Below are positions 25,780 to 35,268 of a stretch of DNA of 64,000 nucleotides, piece after piece. Position 1 is the stretch's first letter. Each line of letters starts with the position of its first letter. The notes beneath the pieces are model-generated. The model saw only the letters and a list, made by a program, of their open reading frames with translations, ran no database searches and was not told the origin of the DNA. Where the stretch lies: contig NZ_JAGGJW010000001.1 in the NCBI RefSeq assembly GCF_017873175.1, forward strand, positions 1-64,000. Reading direction: 5' to 3'. Both the position numbers and the translations under genes were made by a program. The stretch comes from Neorhizobium petrolearium. GTDB lineage: Bacteria; Pseudomonadota; Alphaproteobacteria; Rhizobiales; Rhizobiaceae.

Positions 25780-26241
25780 ATGTTCGATATCGTTGTCAAT
25801 GGCTCGAGACATCAAGTCGACGTGGTACCCGAGATGCCTTTGCTTTGGGTTTTGCGCGATGAGCTTGGCATTACAAGTCCGAAGTATGGTTGCGGAATCG
25901 CCCTGTGCGGCGCCTGTACGGTGCAAGTCGACGGTGAGGCGGTGCGGTCCTGTCAGGCGCGCATGGCTGACGTAGCAGGCAAGGCGATAACCACGATCGA
26001 AGGGGTCGGCAACGGCAAGCTGCACCCGGTGCAGGAGGCTTGGATCGAGCACCAGGTTGCGCAATGCGGATACTGCCAGACGGGCCAGATGATTCAGGCG
26101 ATCTCGCTGCTCAAAACGCATCCCAAACCGACCGATGAGGATATCAACGAGGTCATGTCGGGCAATCTCTGCCGATGCGGCACGTACGAGCGCATCCGCG
26201 TCGCGATCCACGCAGCCGCGGAAAAGATCGGAGGGAAGTGA
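25780..26241 (+). CDS. (2Fe-2S) subunit of a molybdenum hydroxylase (IorA-like)
   Basis: A 153-residue electron-transfer subunit of the xanthine-dehydrogenase superfamily. The plant-ferredoxin-type cluster is held by C38, C43, C46 and C58 ([22 protein letters not shown]), and the second cluster by C96, C99, C131 and C133 (QCGYCQTGQ ... NLCRCGTY). These pass electrons from the molybdenum site. The best match is the alpha subunit of isoquinoline 1-oxidoreductase and related aldehyde oxidases. It ends one base before the large-subunit ATG, the usual two-gene arrangement. Confidence 0.93.
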   Translation: MFDIVVNGSRHQVDVVPEMPLLWVLRDELGITSPKYGCGIALCGACTVQVDGEAVRSCQARMADVAGKAITTIEGVGNGKLHPVQEAWIEHQVAQCGYCQTGQMIQAISLLKTHPKPTDEDINEVMSGNLCRCGTYERIRVAIHAAAEKIGGK

Positions 26242-26242
26242 G

Positions 26243-28502
26243 ATGGGCACGATGCCGGTGCTTTCCCGCCGCACCTTCATATTCGGCTCCGCCGCCGTTG
26301 CCGGAGGTGTGGTGTTTGGGTCCTATGGTCAGGCTCAGGACAATCCCGCTTCTCCCGGCACGACTAACCCGCTGGCGGTGGACCTCGGCCCGGATTCGGT
26401 CGCCTTCAATCCATGGGTCGAGATCAGCCCCGAAAAGATCACGCTCATTGCACAACATGCCGACATCGGACAGGGTATTGGTTCGATTCAGCCAGTTATG
26501 ATCGCGGAGGAACTGGATCTGGAACTCGACCAGTTCGAGATCCGCTTCGCCGGCCCCAGCCCCGCCTACTTCAACACCGGATTCGCACACGAGATCGCTC
26601 CCTTCATGGCGGCGGACCAGAGCCTTGAAGCCGAGAAGGGACGCGCGGCTGCGCTGGAATGGCTGAGGCAGTCCGGCCTGCAGATGACCGGAGGCTCGAG
26701 CGCGATCCCCGATACCTACGAAAAGCTGCGCGCCGCTGGCGCGGTTGCGCGCGAGACGCTGAAGGCTGCCGCGGCTAGACGGAGCGGCGCCGCCGTCGCC
26801 GACATCCGCACCGAGGCCGGCCACGTCATCCTGCCGAACGGGACGAGAATCCCCTATATCGCGCTTTCGGCCGAAGCGGCGAAAATACCGCCGGTCACGG
26901 ACGTCAAGCTGCGCGACCCGTCGCAGTGGCGCTTGATCGGCAAATCGATGGAGCGGCTCGACATACGCGCCAAGGTAACGGGCGAGATTGTTTTCGGCAT
27001 CGATCGCAAGATGGACGGCATGGTCTATGCGGCGGTCAAACTCAATCCCAACAAGGGCCAGCCGATCAGGTCGTATGACGCGAGCAAGGCGCAGTCGATG
27101 CCGGGCGTTCAGTAAGGTCCTGAAGATATCCAACGGCGTCGCGGTCATCGCGACGAACAGCTGGTATGCGATGCAAGCGGCGGAGCGCGTCGAGTGCGTG
27201 TGGGAACCGTCCAGATATCCGCCCGAGCAAGCCGGGCACTGGGACATCGTGCAATCCTCTTTCACTCCGGAATTTCTCGCCAAGCAGTGGCGCAACGATG
27301 GCGATATCGATGCCAGTTTAAAAGAGGGGACGTTGCTCGAGGCGGAGTACCGGGCGCCCTATGTCGGCCACCAGCCGCTGGAACCGCTCAACGGCATCGG
27401 CATCGTGACCGACGACAGGATGGAAATCTGGGTTGGCCACCAGACGCCGCAATCGGTGCAGTACATTGCGGCCAAAGCAATTGGTATGAAGCCCGAACAG
27501 GTCACCTTCCACAACGAGTGGTCGGGCGGAAGCTTCGGCCACCGCCTGGAATTCGAGAACGTCAGGGCGCTTGCCGAGATCGCGAACCAGCTGCGCGGGA
27601 CGCCCGTGAAGATCGTCTTCTCGCGCGAGCAGGACTTTCTGCAGGATATCCCGCGGCAGATTGCGATGGGCAGGTATCGGGGCAGCGTCAAGGACGGCAA
27701 AATCTTGGCGACCGATGTCCAGGTGGCGGCGACGCCTCCCTTCAAGGAGCTGCTGAGGCGGATGGATATGCCGCCTGATGCCCCCGACGGCCAGTTGGCC
27801 GTTGGTATCTGGAACATGTACTACGACATTCCGAACTACCGTGCGGCGAGTTTCGAGGTGCAGGGCGTGTCGCCGTCTACCACCTGGCGGTCGGTCGGCG
27901 CTTCGGCCAACGGCTTCTTCACCGAGAGTTTCATCGACGAACTGATCCATGCCGCCGGGCTAGACCCGCTGCAGGCGCGCATCGACATGTGCAAGATTCC
28001 GATCTACCGGACGCTCCTGCAAACGGTTGGCGACATGGCCGGCTGGACGGGACCGCTTGGCAACGGAAAGGGCCGCGGCGTCGCCTTCGTCGAGGCCTTC
28101 GGCACGGCAGTTGCCGAGATCGTCGAAGTGACCATGACCGATGCCGGCATCAGGATCGACAAGGTCTGGGTGGCTGCCGATGTGGGCAAGGTCGTCGATC
28201 CCGTCAATTTCGAGAACCAAGTGCAGGGCGGCGTTGTCTGGGGGCTCGGCCATGCGATGAACTGCGAACTCACCTATGCAAACGGGTCAGTCCAGCAGAC
28301 CAACTACAATCACCACGAAGCCATGCGGATGTATCAGTGTCCGGTGATCGAGGTGCGCGGGCTGGAGAACGACTACACGGTGCGGGGTATCGGCGAACCG
28401 CCCGTACCGCCGGCGGCGCCGGCGCTCGCCAACGCCATCTTCGCCGCGACCGGCAAACGCATCCGCGAAATGCCGTTCAACAAGTTCATCGACTTTGTTT
28501 GA
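26243..28502 (+). pseudogene. Molybdopterin-binding large subunit (IorB-like), frameshifted
   Basis: The ATG at 26243 begins with a twin-arginine signal (SRRTFIFGSAAVAGGVVFG), as in IorB-type subunits that mature with their cofactor before export. The frame is open to TAA at 27113..27115 after MPGVQ. The homology goes on at once in the +1 frame as KVLKISNGVAVIATNSWYAMQAAERV to TGA 28502, giving 752 residues when joined, normal for the family. The C-terminal VRGIGEPPVPPAAPALANAI carries the catalytic glutamate. One extra T in CAGTAAG explains the break. It could be a real mutation or a sequencing error. The enzyme would hydroxylate N-heterocycles or oxidise aldehydes. Confidence 0.8.
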
Positions 28503-28513
28503 GAGAGGCGGTC

Positions 28514-29146
28514 ATGGACAGAACTCTGATTGCCGCTGCACTCGCTGCTTCGATAATGGCCCCTCTCACGGCGATGGTCTACGCCGAAGGTGAAGGTTCC
28601 AGGGATGCCCTGGCCCCGGGTAGCGTCAGCCGTGTGGCAGGTATGGAAGCATGGAAACGAATCGAGGCGGTTGTTACCCATCCACGCTGCGCAAACTGCC
28701 ATGTGAACGCAGGCGGTATTCCGATCTGGACCCCTGCCGGTGAAACGAAGTCTCGTGTTCACGGGATGAACATTCATGGGGGGGCAAGCAGGATTGGCGC
28801 CGAGGCGATACCCTGTTCGACCTGCCATATGACGTCCACTCTCCCGAACGACCCTGCTCCCGCGCCGCCGCGCGCCGGTATTCCTTGGCAGCTCGCTCCG
28901 GTGGAGTTTCTTTGGTACGGCCAAAGTGGCGCCGAAATCTGCAAGCAGCTCAGGGATCGAGCCCGCAACGGCGGCCGCGATGCCGTCGCCCTGCTCGATC
29001 ATCTTCGACACGATGCATCATTAAGCGGGTTCATTCCGCGAGGGTGGGAGCCTGGGGAGGGTCGCAGCACGCCGCCGGGAACCTTCGAGGACCACGTGCG
29101 GGACATGGCGGAATGGGGAGCCGCCGGCCAGCCATGCCCGGAATGA
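28514..29146 (+). CDS. Exported protein with two CxxCH heme motifs
   Basis: A 210-residue protein with an N-terminal signal (LIAAALAASIMAPLTAMVYA) and two heme c motifs, CANCH (C59, C62, H63) and CSTCH (C101, C104, H105). The rest is rich in proline and glycine. It lies 11 bases after the molybdenum hydroxylase and in the same direction. In isoquinoline-type hydroxylases that are exported, a periplasmic cytochrome receives the electrons, so this is the likely electron acceptor. I cannot assign a specific cytochrome family. Confidence 0.78.
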   Translation: MDRTLIAAALAASIMAPLTAMVYAEGEGSRDALAPGSVSRVAGMEAWKRIEAVVTHPRCANCHVNAGGIPIWTPAGETKSRVHGMNIHGGASRIGAEAIPCSTCHMTSTLPNDPAPAPPRAGIPWQLAPVEFLWYGQSGAEICKQLRDRARNGGRDAVALLDHLRHDASLSGFIPRGWEPGEGRSTPPGTFEDHVRDMAEWGAAGQPCPE

Positions 29147-29288
29147 GCCTGCTTGGTGCGGACGAAAGACTGCCCCTGCCGTCATTTCGCACCGACTGAG
29201 TGCTTTCGCCGGTCGGAACCCGCGTCAGAATAGAGGCGTAAGCGACGGTCCATGTTGTTTCGTTGGCTCGGCCGATGAGGTGGTATCT

Positions 29289-30518
29289 ATGTTTGGAAAA
29301 GCCTATGAAGCTCAGTGTCGGGCAACGAAACTTGCTCCATCCAGCGTTCCTCATGAGCGCCAGGCGCTTGCCCTTTTCGCGCTCGCGCTGGGCAGCTTCT
29401 GCATCGGAACGTCCGAGTTCGCGAGCATGGGCATCATTCAATTGTATGCCGCCGACTTCGATATCGATATTCCGACCGCTACGGATGCGGTCACCGGATA
29501 TGCGTTCGGGGTCGTGCTTGGGGCGCCGCTCGTCACGCTTGTCGCAGCCAAGCTCAATCGGCGCACTCTCCTGCTGTTTTTGATGGGTCTCTGGGTCGTC
29601 GGAAACATCCTGTCATCGATGGCGAGCAATATCGGGCTGTTTGCGGTTGCCCGGTTCATAAGCGGCATGCCGCAAGGCGCCTACTTTGGCGCGGGAGCAG
29701 TTGTGGCGGCCTATTTCTTCGGCGCGGACCGGGCAGGAAAGGCTTTCGCGCTCGTTATGACCGGCCTGACGGTAGCAACGATCTTTGGATCGCCGTTGGC
29801 AACGTTTCTGGGACAGACGCTCGGTTGGCGGAATACCTATCTCGCCATGGCTGCGCTGGGCGCCGTCGCGCTCCTGGCGCTGTTCTTCTTCGTTCCGTGC
29901 ACCGAAGCCCTTCGCGGAGGCTCCGTCGTGCACGAACTGTCGGGGCTGCGGCGGTGGAATGTCTGGGCGATGATAATCGTTGCGGCCTTGGGTATATCAA
30001 GCATATTCGCGGTCTATGCATTTATCGGGCCGCTGGTCACCGATGTGGTGCAACTCGATCCGTCCACAATTCCATTTGCTCTCGGCGTCTTTGGTATTGG
30101 TATGACGGTCGGCAATGTGGTCGGCGGTTATCTGGCCGACAGATTTGTGTTCCGTGGCTTGGTCCTCGGATACGGGCTCACGCTCGTGGCTTTGGTCATT
30201 TTGTCGAGATTTGGAACCAACACGTGGGTTTTCGTCGCCTGCCTTTTTGCCGTGGGCGCTGCGATGATGGCCGCAATTCCAACCATTCAAGTGCGTATGA
30301 CGCATTTCGCGCCCGAAGCTCCAACGCTGATGGGGGCGATGAACCTGGCCGCTCTTAATGTGGCGAATGCGCTTGGGGCATGGGGCGGAGGACTGGTCAT
30401 CGCAGCGGGATACAGCGTCTTTTTTTCACCGCTTGCCGGATTCGTGCTGACTGCCGCCGGGTTGTTCGTCTATTTTGTCGCGCTTTCGCGCCGCGCTGCG
30501 ACGACCATACCGGCTTAG
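29289..30518 (+). CDS. MFS efflux transporter (DHA1-like)
   Basis: A permease of about 409 residues with twelve predicted membrane helices. It begins LALFALALGSFCIGTSEFASMGIIQLYAADFDIDIPTATDAVTGYAFGVVLGAPLVTLVAAKLNRR, typical of the arabinose-efflux/drug-proton antiporter branch, and has RFISGMPQGAYFGAGAVVAA in helix four. The ATG at 29289 has GAGG about eight bases upstream; a GTG at 29280 is possible. It follows the hydroxylase cluster by 142 bases in the same direction and may export its product or substrate. Confidence 0.87.
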   Translation: MFGKAYEAQCRATKLAPSSVPHERQALALFALALGSFCIGTSEFASMGIIQLYAADFDIDIPTATDAVTGYAFGVVLGAPLVTLVAAKLNRRTLLLFLMGLWVVGNILSSMASNIGLFAVARFISGMPQGAYFGAGAVVAAYFFGADRAGKAFALVMTGLTVATIFGSPLATFLGQTLGWRNTYLAMAALGAVALLALFFFVPCTEALRGGSVVHELSGLRRWNVWAMIIVAALGISSIFAVYAFIGPLVTDVVQLDPSTIPFALGVFGIGMTVGNVVGGYLADRFVFRGLVLGYGLTLVALVILSRFGTNTWVFVACLFAVGAAMMAAIPTIQVRMTHFAPEAPTLMGAMNLAALNVANALGAWGGGLVIAAGYSVFFSPLAGFVLTAAGLFVYFVALSRRAATTIPA

Positions 30519-30545
30519 TAACCAGGCGCAGGGGAACAGGAAGGC

Positions 30546-32189
30546 ATGACGAACCAGAGCCGTCATCCCAGATACGACCAGATGTTTCCCATTCTGGAGC
30601 CGCACGACATCGAGCGGCTGAAGCGGTTCGGCAGGAGCGTGACATATCTCGCCGGTACGCGGATCGTGAAAAGCGGTAGCCTGTCACCCGGGATCGTCCT
30701 CTTTCTCTCCGGGAAGGCAGAAGTCAGCCAGGAGACTGCGTTCGGTCAACGCGAAGTCATCGTTACGTACGGGGCCGGTCAGTTCACGGGAGAACTGGCC
30801 CAACTGTCGGATCGGCCAGCGCTGGTCGATGTGAATGTGACTGAAAACGCCGAGGCATTCATCATTGCACCGGAGCGTCTGCGCGATGTCCTTGTCCAGG
30901 AGGCTGCGTTGGGCGAGCGCATCATGCGCGCCCTGATTCTGCGACGGACCAATTTGCTGGAGATATCCGCCGGAGGACCGGTCATTCTGGGAAGGTCCGA
31001 CAGTGCAGATGTCGTGCGCCTGCGGGGATTCCTACGACGTAACGTCCAGCCGCACCGTGTCCTCGATCCTGACCGCGATCCAGCCGCTGCCGCATTGGTC
31101 GAGCGTTTCAACGTGGATATTCATCATTTGCCGATCGTGCTTTGCACAAACGGCAAGATCCTGCGCAATCCCGGCGAAAACGAACTCGCCCGCTGCATGG
31201 GCCTGGTACGTCGAATAGACGAAGCCAGACTTTTCGATGTTGCTATCGTCGGAGCGGGGCCTGCCGGTCTTGCAGCGGCGGTGTATGCGGCGTCGGAAGG
31301 TTTGTCGACGGTCGTTCTCGATTGCCGCGCCTTCGGCGGTCAGGCCGGCGCTTCATCGCGCATCGAAAACTATCTCGGGTTTCCGACCGGTATTTCCGGT
31401 CTCGCACTCATGGCCCGTGCCTACAACCAGGCGCAGAAGTTCGGTGTCGAAATGGTGATACCCGACGAGGTGCATCATCTTGGCGTGGAGCGGAATGGCA
31501 GGGGCTCAACCTACACTCTCGATGTCGGCGACGGCGAAAGCGTACGGGCACGCACGGTCGTCATCGCGAGCGGTGCTCGGTACCGCAGGCTGAATCTGGC
31601 CAATGTTACCCAGTTCGAAAGCGCATCTGTGCATTATTGGGCTTCGCCCATCGAGGCGCGTCTGTGCGAAAACCAGGAGATCGCACTGGTAGGTGCCGGC
31701 AACTCCGCCGGCCAGGCGGCGGTGTACCTCGCAGGTCAGGTCGAAAAGGTCTGGATGATCGTTCGTGGTGCCAACCTTGCCGCCTCGATGTCGAGATATC
31801 TGATAGAGCGCATCGAGGCGCAGCCAAACATCGAGGTGGTATTGCGCACGGAGGTCACGGGGCTCCATGGCGGTGAGAATCTAACCGACGTAAGCTGGCG
31901 GTATGCGGATACCGGCGAAGAAACCAAGCGCCAGATACGCCATCTCTTCCTGCTCGTAGGCGCCGATCCAAATACAGACTGGCTTGCCGGCTGCGATGTC
32001 GCACTCGACTCCAAGGGGTTCGTCAAGACAGGCGTCGGCGAGAATCGACATCCTCTGGAGACAAGCCTGCCCGGAACCTTCGCTATCGGGGACGTCCGCG
32101 CCGGCTCGGTCAAGCGGGTCGCGTCGGCCGTCGGCGAAGGGGCACAGGTCGTCGCCGCCATCCACGAATTTCTCGCGGAAGCGCACTGA
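30546..32189 (+). CDS. Cyclic-nucleotide-domain flavoprotein, thioredoxin-reductase-like
   Basis: A 547-residue fusion. Residues about 12-130 form a cyclic-nucleotide-binding domain (SPGIVLFLSGKAEVSQ ... YGAGQFTGELAQLSDRPALVDV). Residues about 145-215 form a thioredoxin-like linker. Residues from 230 form a thioredoxin-reductase module with FAD motif VGAGPAG (235-241), GGQAGASSRIENYLGFP and NADPH motif VGAGNSAGQ (382-390). Where thioredoxin reductases carry CATC, this has YWASPIEA (364-371), so disulfide chemistry at that site is absent. The next gene, 26 bases on, is a UBP zinc finger. The partner and reaction are unknown. Confidence 0.88.
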   Translation: MTNQSRHPRYDQMFPILEPHDIERLKRFGRSVTYLAGTRIVKSGSLSPGIVLFLSGKAEVSQETAFGQREVIVTYGAGQFTGELAQLSDRPALVDVNVTENAEAFIIAPERLRDVLVQEAALGERIMRALILRRTNLLEISAGGPVILGRSDSADVVRLRGFLRRNVQPHRVLDPDRDPAAAALVERFNVDIHHLPIVLCTNGKILRNPGENELARCMGLVRRIDEARLFDVAIVGAGPAGLAAAVYAASEGLSTVVLDCRAFGGQAGASSRIENYLGFPTGISGLALMARAYNQAQKFGVEMVIPDEVHHLGVERNGRGSTYTLDVGDGESVRARTVVIASGARYRRLNLANVTQFESASVHYWASPIEARLCENQEIALVGAGNSAGQAAVYLAGQVEKVWMIVRGANLAASMSRYLIERIEAQPNIEVVLRTEVTGLHGGENLTDVSWRYADTGEETKRQIRHLFLLVGADPNTDWLAGCDVALDSKGFVKTGVGENRHPLETSLPGTFAIGDVRAGSVKRVASAVGEGAQVVAAIHEFLAEAH

Positions 32190-32215
32190 CCGTACGTCAA
32201 CAAGGGAGGTATCCA

Positions 32216-32521
32216 ATGTTCGAATGTCGCCACGCGGAGCAGGTCGAGGATGTGACGCCGAGCGCCCTCGGCTGCGAGGAATGCCTCAAGACGGGCTCGC
32301 GGTGGGTGCATCTTCGCCTGTGCCGGACGTGCGGCCATGTCGGTTGCTGCGACGACTCGCCGAACCGTCACGCCACCGCGCATTTCCGGGCTACTCGCCA
32401 TCCGGTGATCGAAGGTTACGATCCGCCTGAGGGCTGGGGCTGGTGCTACGTCGATGAGATCTTCATCGAACTTGGCGAGCGTACCACGCCGCAACGCGGG
32501 GCCATACTGCGGTTTAAATAA
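32216..32521 (+). CDS. UBP-type zinc-finger protein
   Basis: A 101-residue protein that is essentially one ZnF-UBP domain. Likely zinc ligands are C4, H6, C20, C23, C36, C39, C44, H52, H56 and H62, in the order of eukaryotic ubiquitin-specific-protease zinc fingers, with a late WGWCYVDE segment. In eukaryotes this domain binds the free C-terminal Gly-Gly of ubiquitin. Bacteria have no classical ubiquitin, so its ligand here is open. It is the next gene after the cyclic-nucleotide flavoprotein and shares its direction, so the two are probably one operon. AGGAGG-like site GGGAGGT precedes the ATG. Confidence 0.88.
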   Translation: MFECRHAEQVEDVTPSALGCEECLKTGSRWVHLRLCRTCGHVGCCDDSPNRHATAHFRATRHPVIEGYDPPEGWGWCYVDEIFIELGERTTPQRGAILRFK

Positions 32522-32954
32522 GCAATCCGCAGCGACGGGACGCTATGTGGACCGGCTGGGATGGGTCGTTGCCGAATGACAGCTATTCGCTTAGTTCGCG
32601 CCGACAACAGACAGCCGGCTGACGGCCCCATTTGGGCCGTTCATCATGCTGAAGCCCAGGACAGATGTCGTGTCGAGCTGTGATGGCCAGCGTCTTTCTC
32701 GCAGTCCGAGTTCTCCGGCCTCTGTGGTCCGATGATTTACCAAATCTCGCCGTTGCCCTGTCTTTGTACGCCACAGTGCGACGACGATATCTCCGTTGTT
32801 GCACCCCCCTGTGTTCTTCCTCTTCTATTTGACCCCGATCCAGGGGGCGCCCGCGAGCAAACGGGGACGACGTCGTAAACCTCCAAGGCTATGGGTCTTC
32901 CAGGATCGACGCCCAACAGTCTCTAACGTCCGCAGGCTCGAAGGAAATTCAACG
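32522..32954. other. Gene-free stretch before the AlpA remnant
   Basis: This 433-base gap has no open frame with a convincing ribosome site or recognisable product. It contains C- and G-rich runs (ACCCCCCTG near 32805, CCAGGGGGCGCCC near 32840). It could be the scar of a lost element, but I find no terminal repeats. Confidence 0.4.
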
Positions 32955-33080
32955 ATGAGTGAGAACCCAGCCATCCCAAGAACAATCCGGCGGCACCAGT
33001 TGCGAGAGATGGTGCCGATGGCTGACAGCACGATTTATGAAATGGAGCAGCGTGGCGAGTTTCCCACTCGATCGTGCTGA
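32955..33080 (+). pseudogene. AlpA-family regulator, 3' truncated
   Basis: The ATG at 32955 opens MSENPAIPRTIRRHQLREMVPMADSTIYEMEQRGEFP, the helix-turn-helix part of AlpA-like regulators common in alphaproteobacterial integrative elements, where they control excision. Intact members go on with a strand such as RRFYLTPRCVVW. Here the sequence leaves the family after the FP codons and reads TRSC then a stop. The point of departure is exactly where a 16-base copy of the guaA end begins (33063..33078). The remaining 41 residues may still bind DNA, but the protein is incomplete. Confidence 0.65.
33063..33078. repeat. 16-bp copy of the guaA 3' end (candidate att site)
   Basis: The bases TCCCACTCGATCGTGC here are identical, in the same orientation, to 43976..43991, which are the last codons of guaA. 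The 3' end of guaA is a well-known target for tyrosine recombinases of integrative elements. The copy lies at the break of the AlpA gene. The two copies would bound 10.9 kb. No integrase gene is inside, so the element would be a remnant or depend on another integrase. Confidence 0.5.
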
Positions 33081-33491
33081 TGCCAGCTAAGAGATTGATT
33101 TAAAGGGATATTTTCCAGATTTAAGCGCAAGAGGCCGGCCTGCGGCCCGTCAAAATTCTACGGTATTGATTTTAAAGCGAAAATCACTCGAAAATTATTT
33201 CACGCGGTTTCGGTATCTATCGAGGCCGATCGCCTCTCACAACCGATTTTCGACTGCTTGCTGTCGTTCTGCGGACCACCGAAAAGTACCGTTATATATC
33301 TTTAGCCGCCGAATATTATAGCGGCTAGAGCGGAGTCCGCGAAGAGCTGAGTTGCGCACCCTACCATAAAACGGAAGCCACAGTTACGCAGCTAGAGGCT
33401 GACGATGTTATTCGGAAGGTTGTATCCATTGCTGGCGGGTTGAACACCCAACCGATCAGACCGCCCCAACGAGCAGGTAATGGAGACGACG
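33081..33491. other. AT-rich gene-free stretch at the island edge
   Basis: No gene is seen in these 411 bases. They are clearly richer in A and T than the neighbours. A small hairpin (AGCCGC and GCGGCT, 33304..33326) is present. Low GC and lack of genes fit a boundary between imported and resident DNA. Confidence 0.45.
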
Positions 33492-33616
33492 ATGACGCAA
33501 TTTACTCCCTATACGATCGACATCGCGCCTGGGGGTTCGTGCCGGATCTGCAGGCGCATATGGTGGCATCGCCCGAACTGCTCGAGCGGCAGGCGCTAAC
33601 CGCTGAGGCCGCCTGA
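33492..33616 (+). pseudogene. Carboxymuconolactone-decarboxylase-like fragment
   Basis: The ATG at 33492 reads MTQFTPYTIDIAP, then a frame change leads to RAWGFVPDLQAHMVASPELLE, which resembles the start of AhpD-like/carboxymuconolactone decarboxylase-family proteins (typically MTxFTxYTIDxAP ... WGFVPNLHAxMAxAPALLE). It ends at TGA 33616 after about 40 residues, so the catalytic CxxC part is missing. At least two deletions are needed. A full member of this fold is intact at 41263..41817. Confidence 0.55.
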
Positions 33617-33712
33617 TCGTCCCCGCGCCGCTGCGGCGGCGTAGCCCTTTCTGACAACGGTTTCAGGCATGGCCGGACCGAAATCGCATCCCATCACTCA
33701 AGGATACTTCCC

Positions 33713-34201
33713 ATGAACAACCTTCTGCAAACCCGTTTCACCGTGGCCGAACGAAATTCCGGCTCCATGTCCGGCCTTGCCCTGTTGCGATGGTCGCTCG
33801 TCGTGATCTTCATCTGGTTCGGCTGCATGAAATTCACGAGCTACGAGGCGCACGGCATTGCCGGGCTGATCGCGAACAGCCCGTTCATGAGCTGGTTGCA
33901 TACTCTGTTCGGCATCGAAGGCGGTGCGCGGGTAGTCGGTGTGCTTGAACTGGCGACTGCCGCCGCTCTGATCGCGGGGGCACTCGTCCCGGTTCTCTCG
34001 GCACTCGGCGCCGCCATGTCCACTGCAACCTACGTGATCACGCTGACCTTCTTCATCACCACGCCCGGAGTGTTCGTTCCTTCGCTCGGCGGCTTCCCCG
34101 CCATTTCGGGCGACATCGGACAGTTCCTGCTGAAGGATCTGGTCCTGCTTGCCGCATCGGTTACCCTGCTGCTCGCCTCTCGAGCATCATCGTCCAAATG
34201 A
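33713..34201 (+). CDS. DUF417 membrane protein (YkgB/RclC-like)
   Basis: A 162-residue inner-membrane protein with four predicted helices and the DUF417 core LRWSLVVIFIWFGCMKFTSYEAHGIAGLIANSPFMSWL, then GVLELATAAALIAG and SLGGFPAISGDIGQFLLKDLVLLAA. E. coli RclC (YkgB) belongs to this family and is part of the reactive-chlorine resistance operon; its chemistry is unknown. It is the first intact gene inside the proposed island and is followed 33 bases later by a secreted hydrolase in the same direction. Confidence 0.9.
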   Translation: MNNLLQTRFTVAERNSGSMSGLALLRWSLVVIFIWFGCMKFTSYEAHGIAGLIANSPFMSWLHTLFGIEGGARVVGVLELATAAALIAGALVPVLSALGAAMSTATYVITLTFFITTPGVFVPSLGGFPAISGDIGQFLLKDLVLLAASVTLLLASRASSSK

Positions 34202-34234
34202 ATGCGGCGACATGGGCCGTCCGGGAGTGAGACT

Positions 34235-35182
34235 ATGAAAAACCTCAAACTTGCGGCGATTGGCATCGCCGCACTTATTTCCGGTAAGGTTGCCATGGCC
34301 GCGCCGGAGCCAATCGCGACGACACCAACGACCTATCATTACGAGCAGGTCGACGGGATCCGGATCTTCTATCGCGAGGCTGGCCCACGCGGCGCCCCCA
34401 CGATTGTGCTGCTGCACGGATTCCCGTCATCGTCTCGTGAGTTTGATGCGCTTACCCCCCTTCTGGCGAAGCACTACCACCTGATCGCACCGGATTTTCC
34501 CGGCTTTGGCCAGAGTGATACGCCCTCTCCGACCAGCTACGAATATACGTTCGATCATCTCGCGACGACGACCACCCATCTCCTCGAGAAACTCGGTTTG
34601 ACCCGATACTCGCTCTACATCCATGATTACGGTGCCCCGGTCGGCTTCCGGATAATGCTCGCCCATCCTGAGCGGTTGCAGGCGCTGATCGTCCAGAATG
34701 GCAACGCCTATCGCGAAGGCCTGGGGCCAAAGTGGGCCAAGATCGCGCAATATTGGGCGGATCCGAAGTCCCATCAGGACGTCGTCGATGCGTTCCTGTC
34801 GTTCGATGCCACGAAGCAGCGCCACACCGCCGGCACCAGGCATCCGGAACTCTACAATCCCGATACATGGACAGACGAGTTCGCCCATCTCTCCGCGCCC
34901 GGCCAACGCGAAATCCAGGCCGCTCTGCTCTACGATTACCGCACCAACATCGCCTCGTACCCCGCCTGGCAGGCGTGGCTGCGCGAGCACAAGCCGCACA
35001 CTCTGGTCGTCTGGGGCGCGAACGATCCCTCCTTCATCGCGGCGGGCGGCGAAGCGTTCAAGCGCGACCTGCCCGATGCGGAAATTCACCTGCTGGATGC
35101 AGGCCATTTCGCGATGGACGAGAAGAATGACGAGATCGCTGAACTGATGCTTCGCTTCCTGCGCTCCAATACCCATCGTTGA
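34235..35182 (+). CDS. Secreted alpha/beta hydrolase, haloalkane-dehalogenase-like
   Basis: A 315-residue protein with a signal peptide (LAAIGIAALISGKVAMA, cleavage before APEP) and an alpha/beta hydrolase domain. LLHGFPSSSREF is the oxyanion region, and the nucleophile elbow is YIHDYGAPVG with D131, an aspartate as in haloalkane dehalogenases and epoxide hydrolases. The late histidine lies in LDAGHFAMDE. The substrate is unknown. It is clearly related to the cytoplasmic protein at 40313..41173. It forms an operon with DUF417 and probably the two following genes. Confidence 0.85.
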   Translation: MKNLKLAAIGIAALISGKVAMAAPEPIATTPTTYHYEQVDGIRIFYREAGPRGAPTIVLLHGFPSSSREFDALTPLLAKHYHLIAPDFPGFGQSDTPSPTSYEYTFDHLATTTTHLLEKLGLTRYSLYIHDYGAPVGFRIMLAHPERLQALIVQNGNAYREGLGPKWAKIAQYWADPKSHQDVVDAFLSFDATKQRHTAGTRHPELYNPDTWTDEFAHLSAPGQREIQAALLYDYRTNIASYPAWQAWLREHKPHTLVVWGANDPSFIAAGGEAFKRDLPDAEIHLLDAGHFAMDEKNDEIAELMLRFLRSNTHR

Positions 35183-35268
35183 CAGGCGCGACGGTTTGTC
35201 GAACCTCGCTGGAGGAGCCTTTCGGCATCAACCCATTTCTGCAACTATTTACCCAGGAGGGACAGACA

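Noticed and set aside
32805..32860. GC-rich bases resembling an insertion-sequence end
   Set aside because: No matching second end, transposase or target duplication was found.
18961..33175. TATTGATTTTAAA shared at about 18959 and 33163
   Set aside because: Only 13 AT-rich bases; easily chance in AT-rich gaps.
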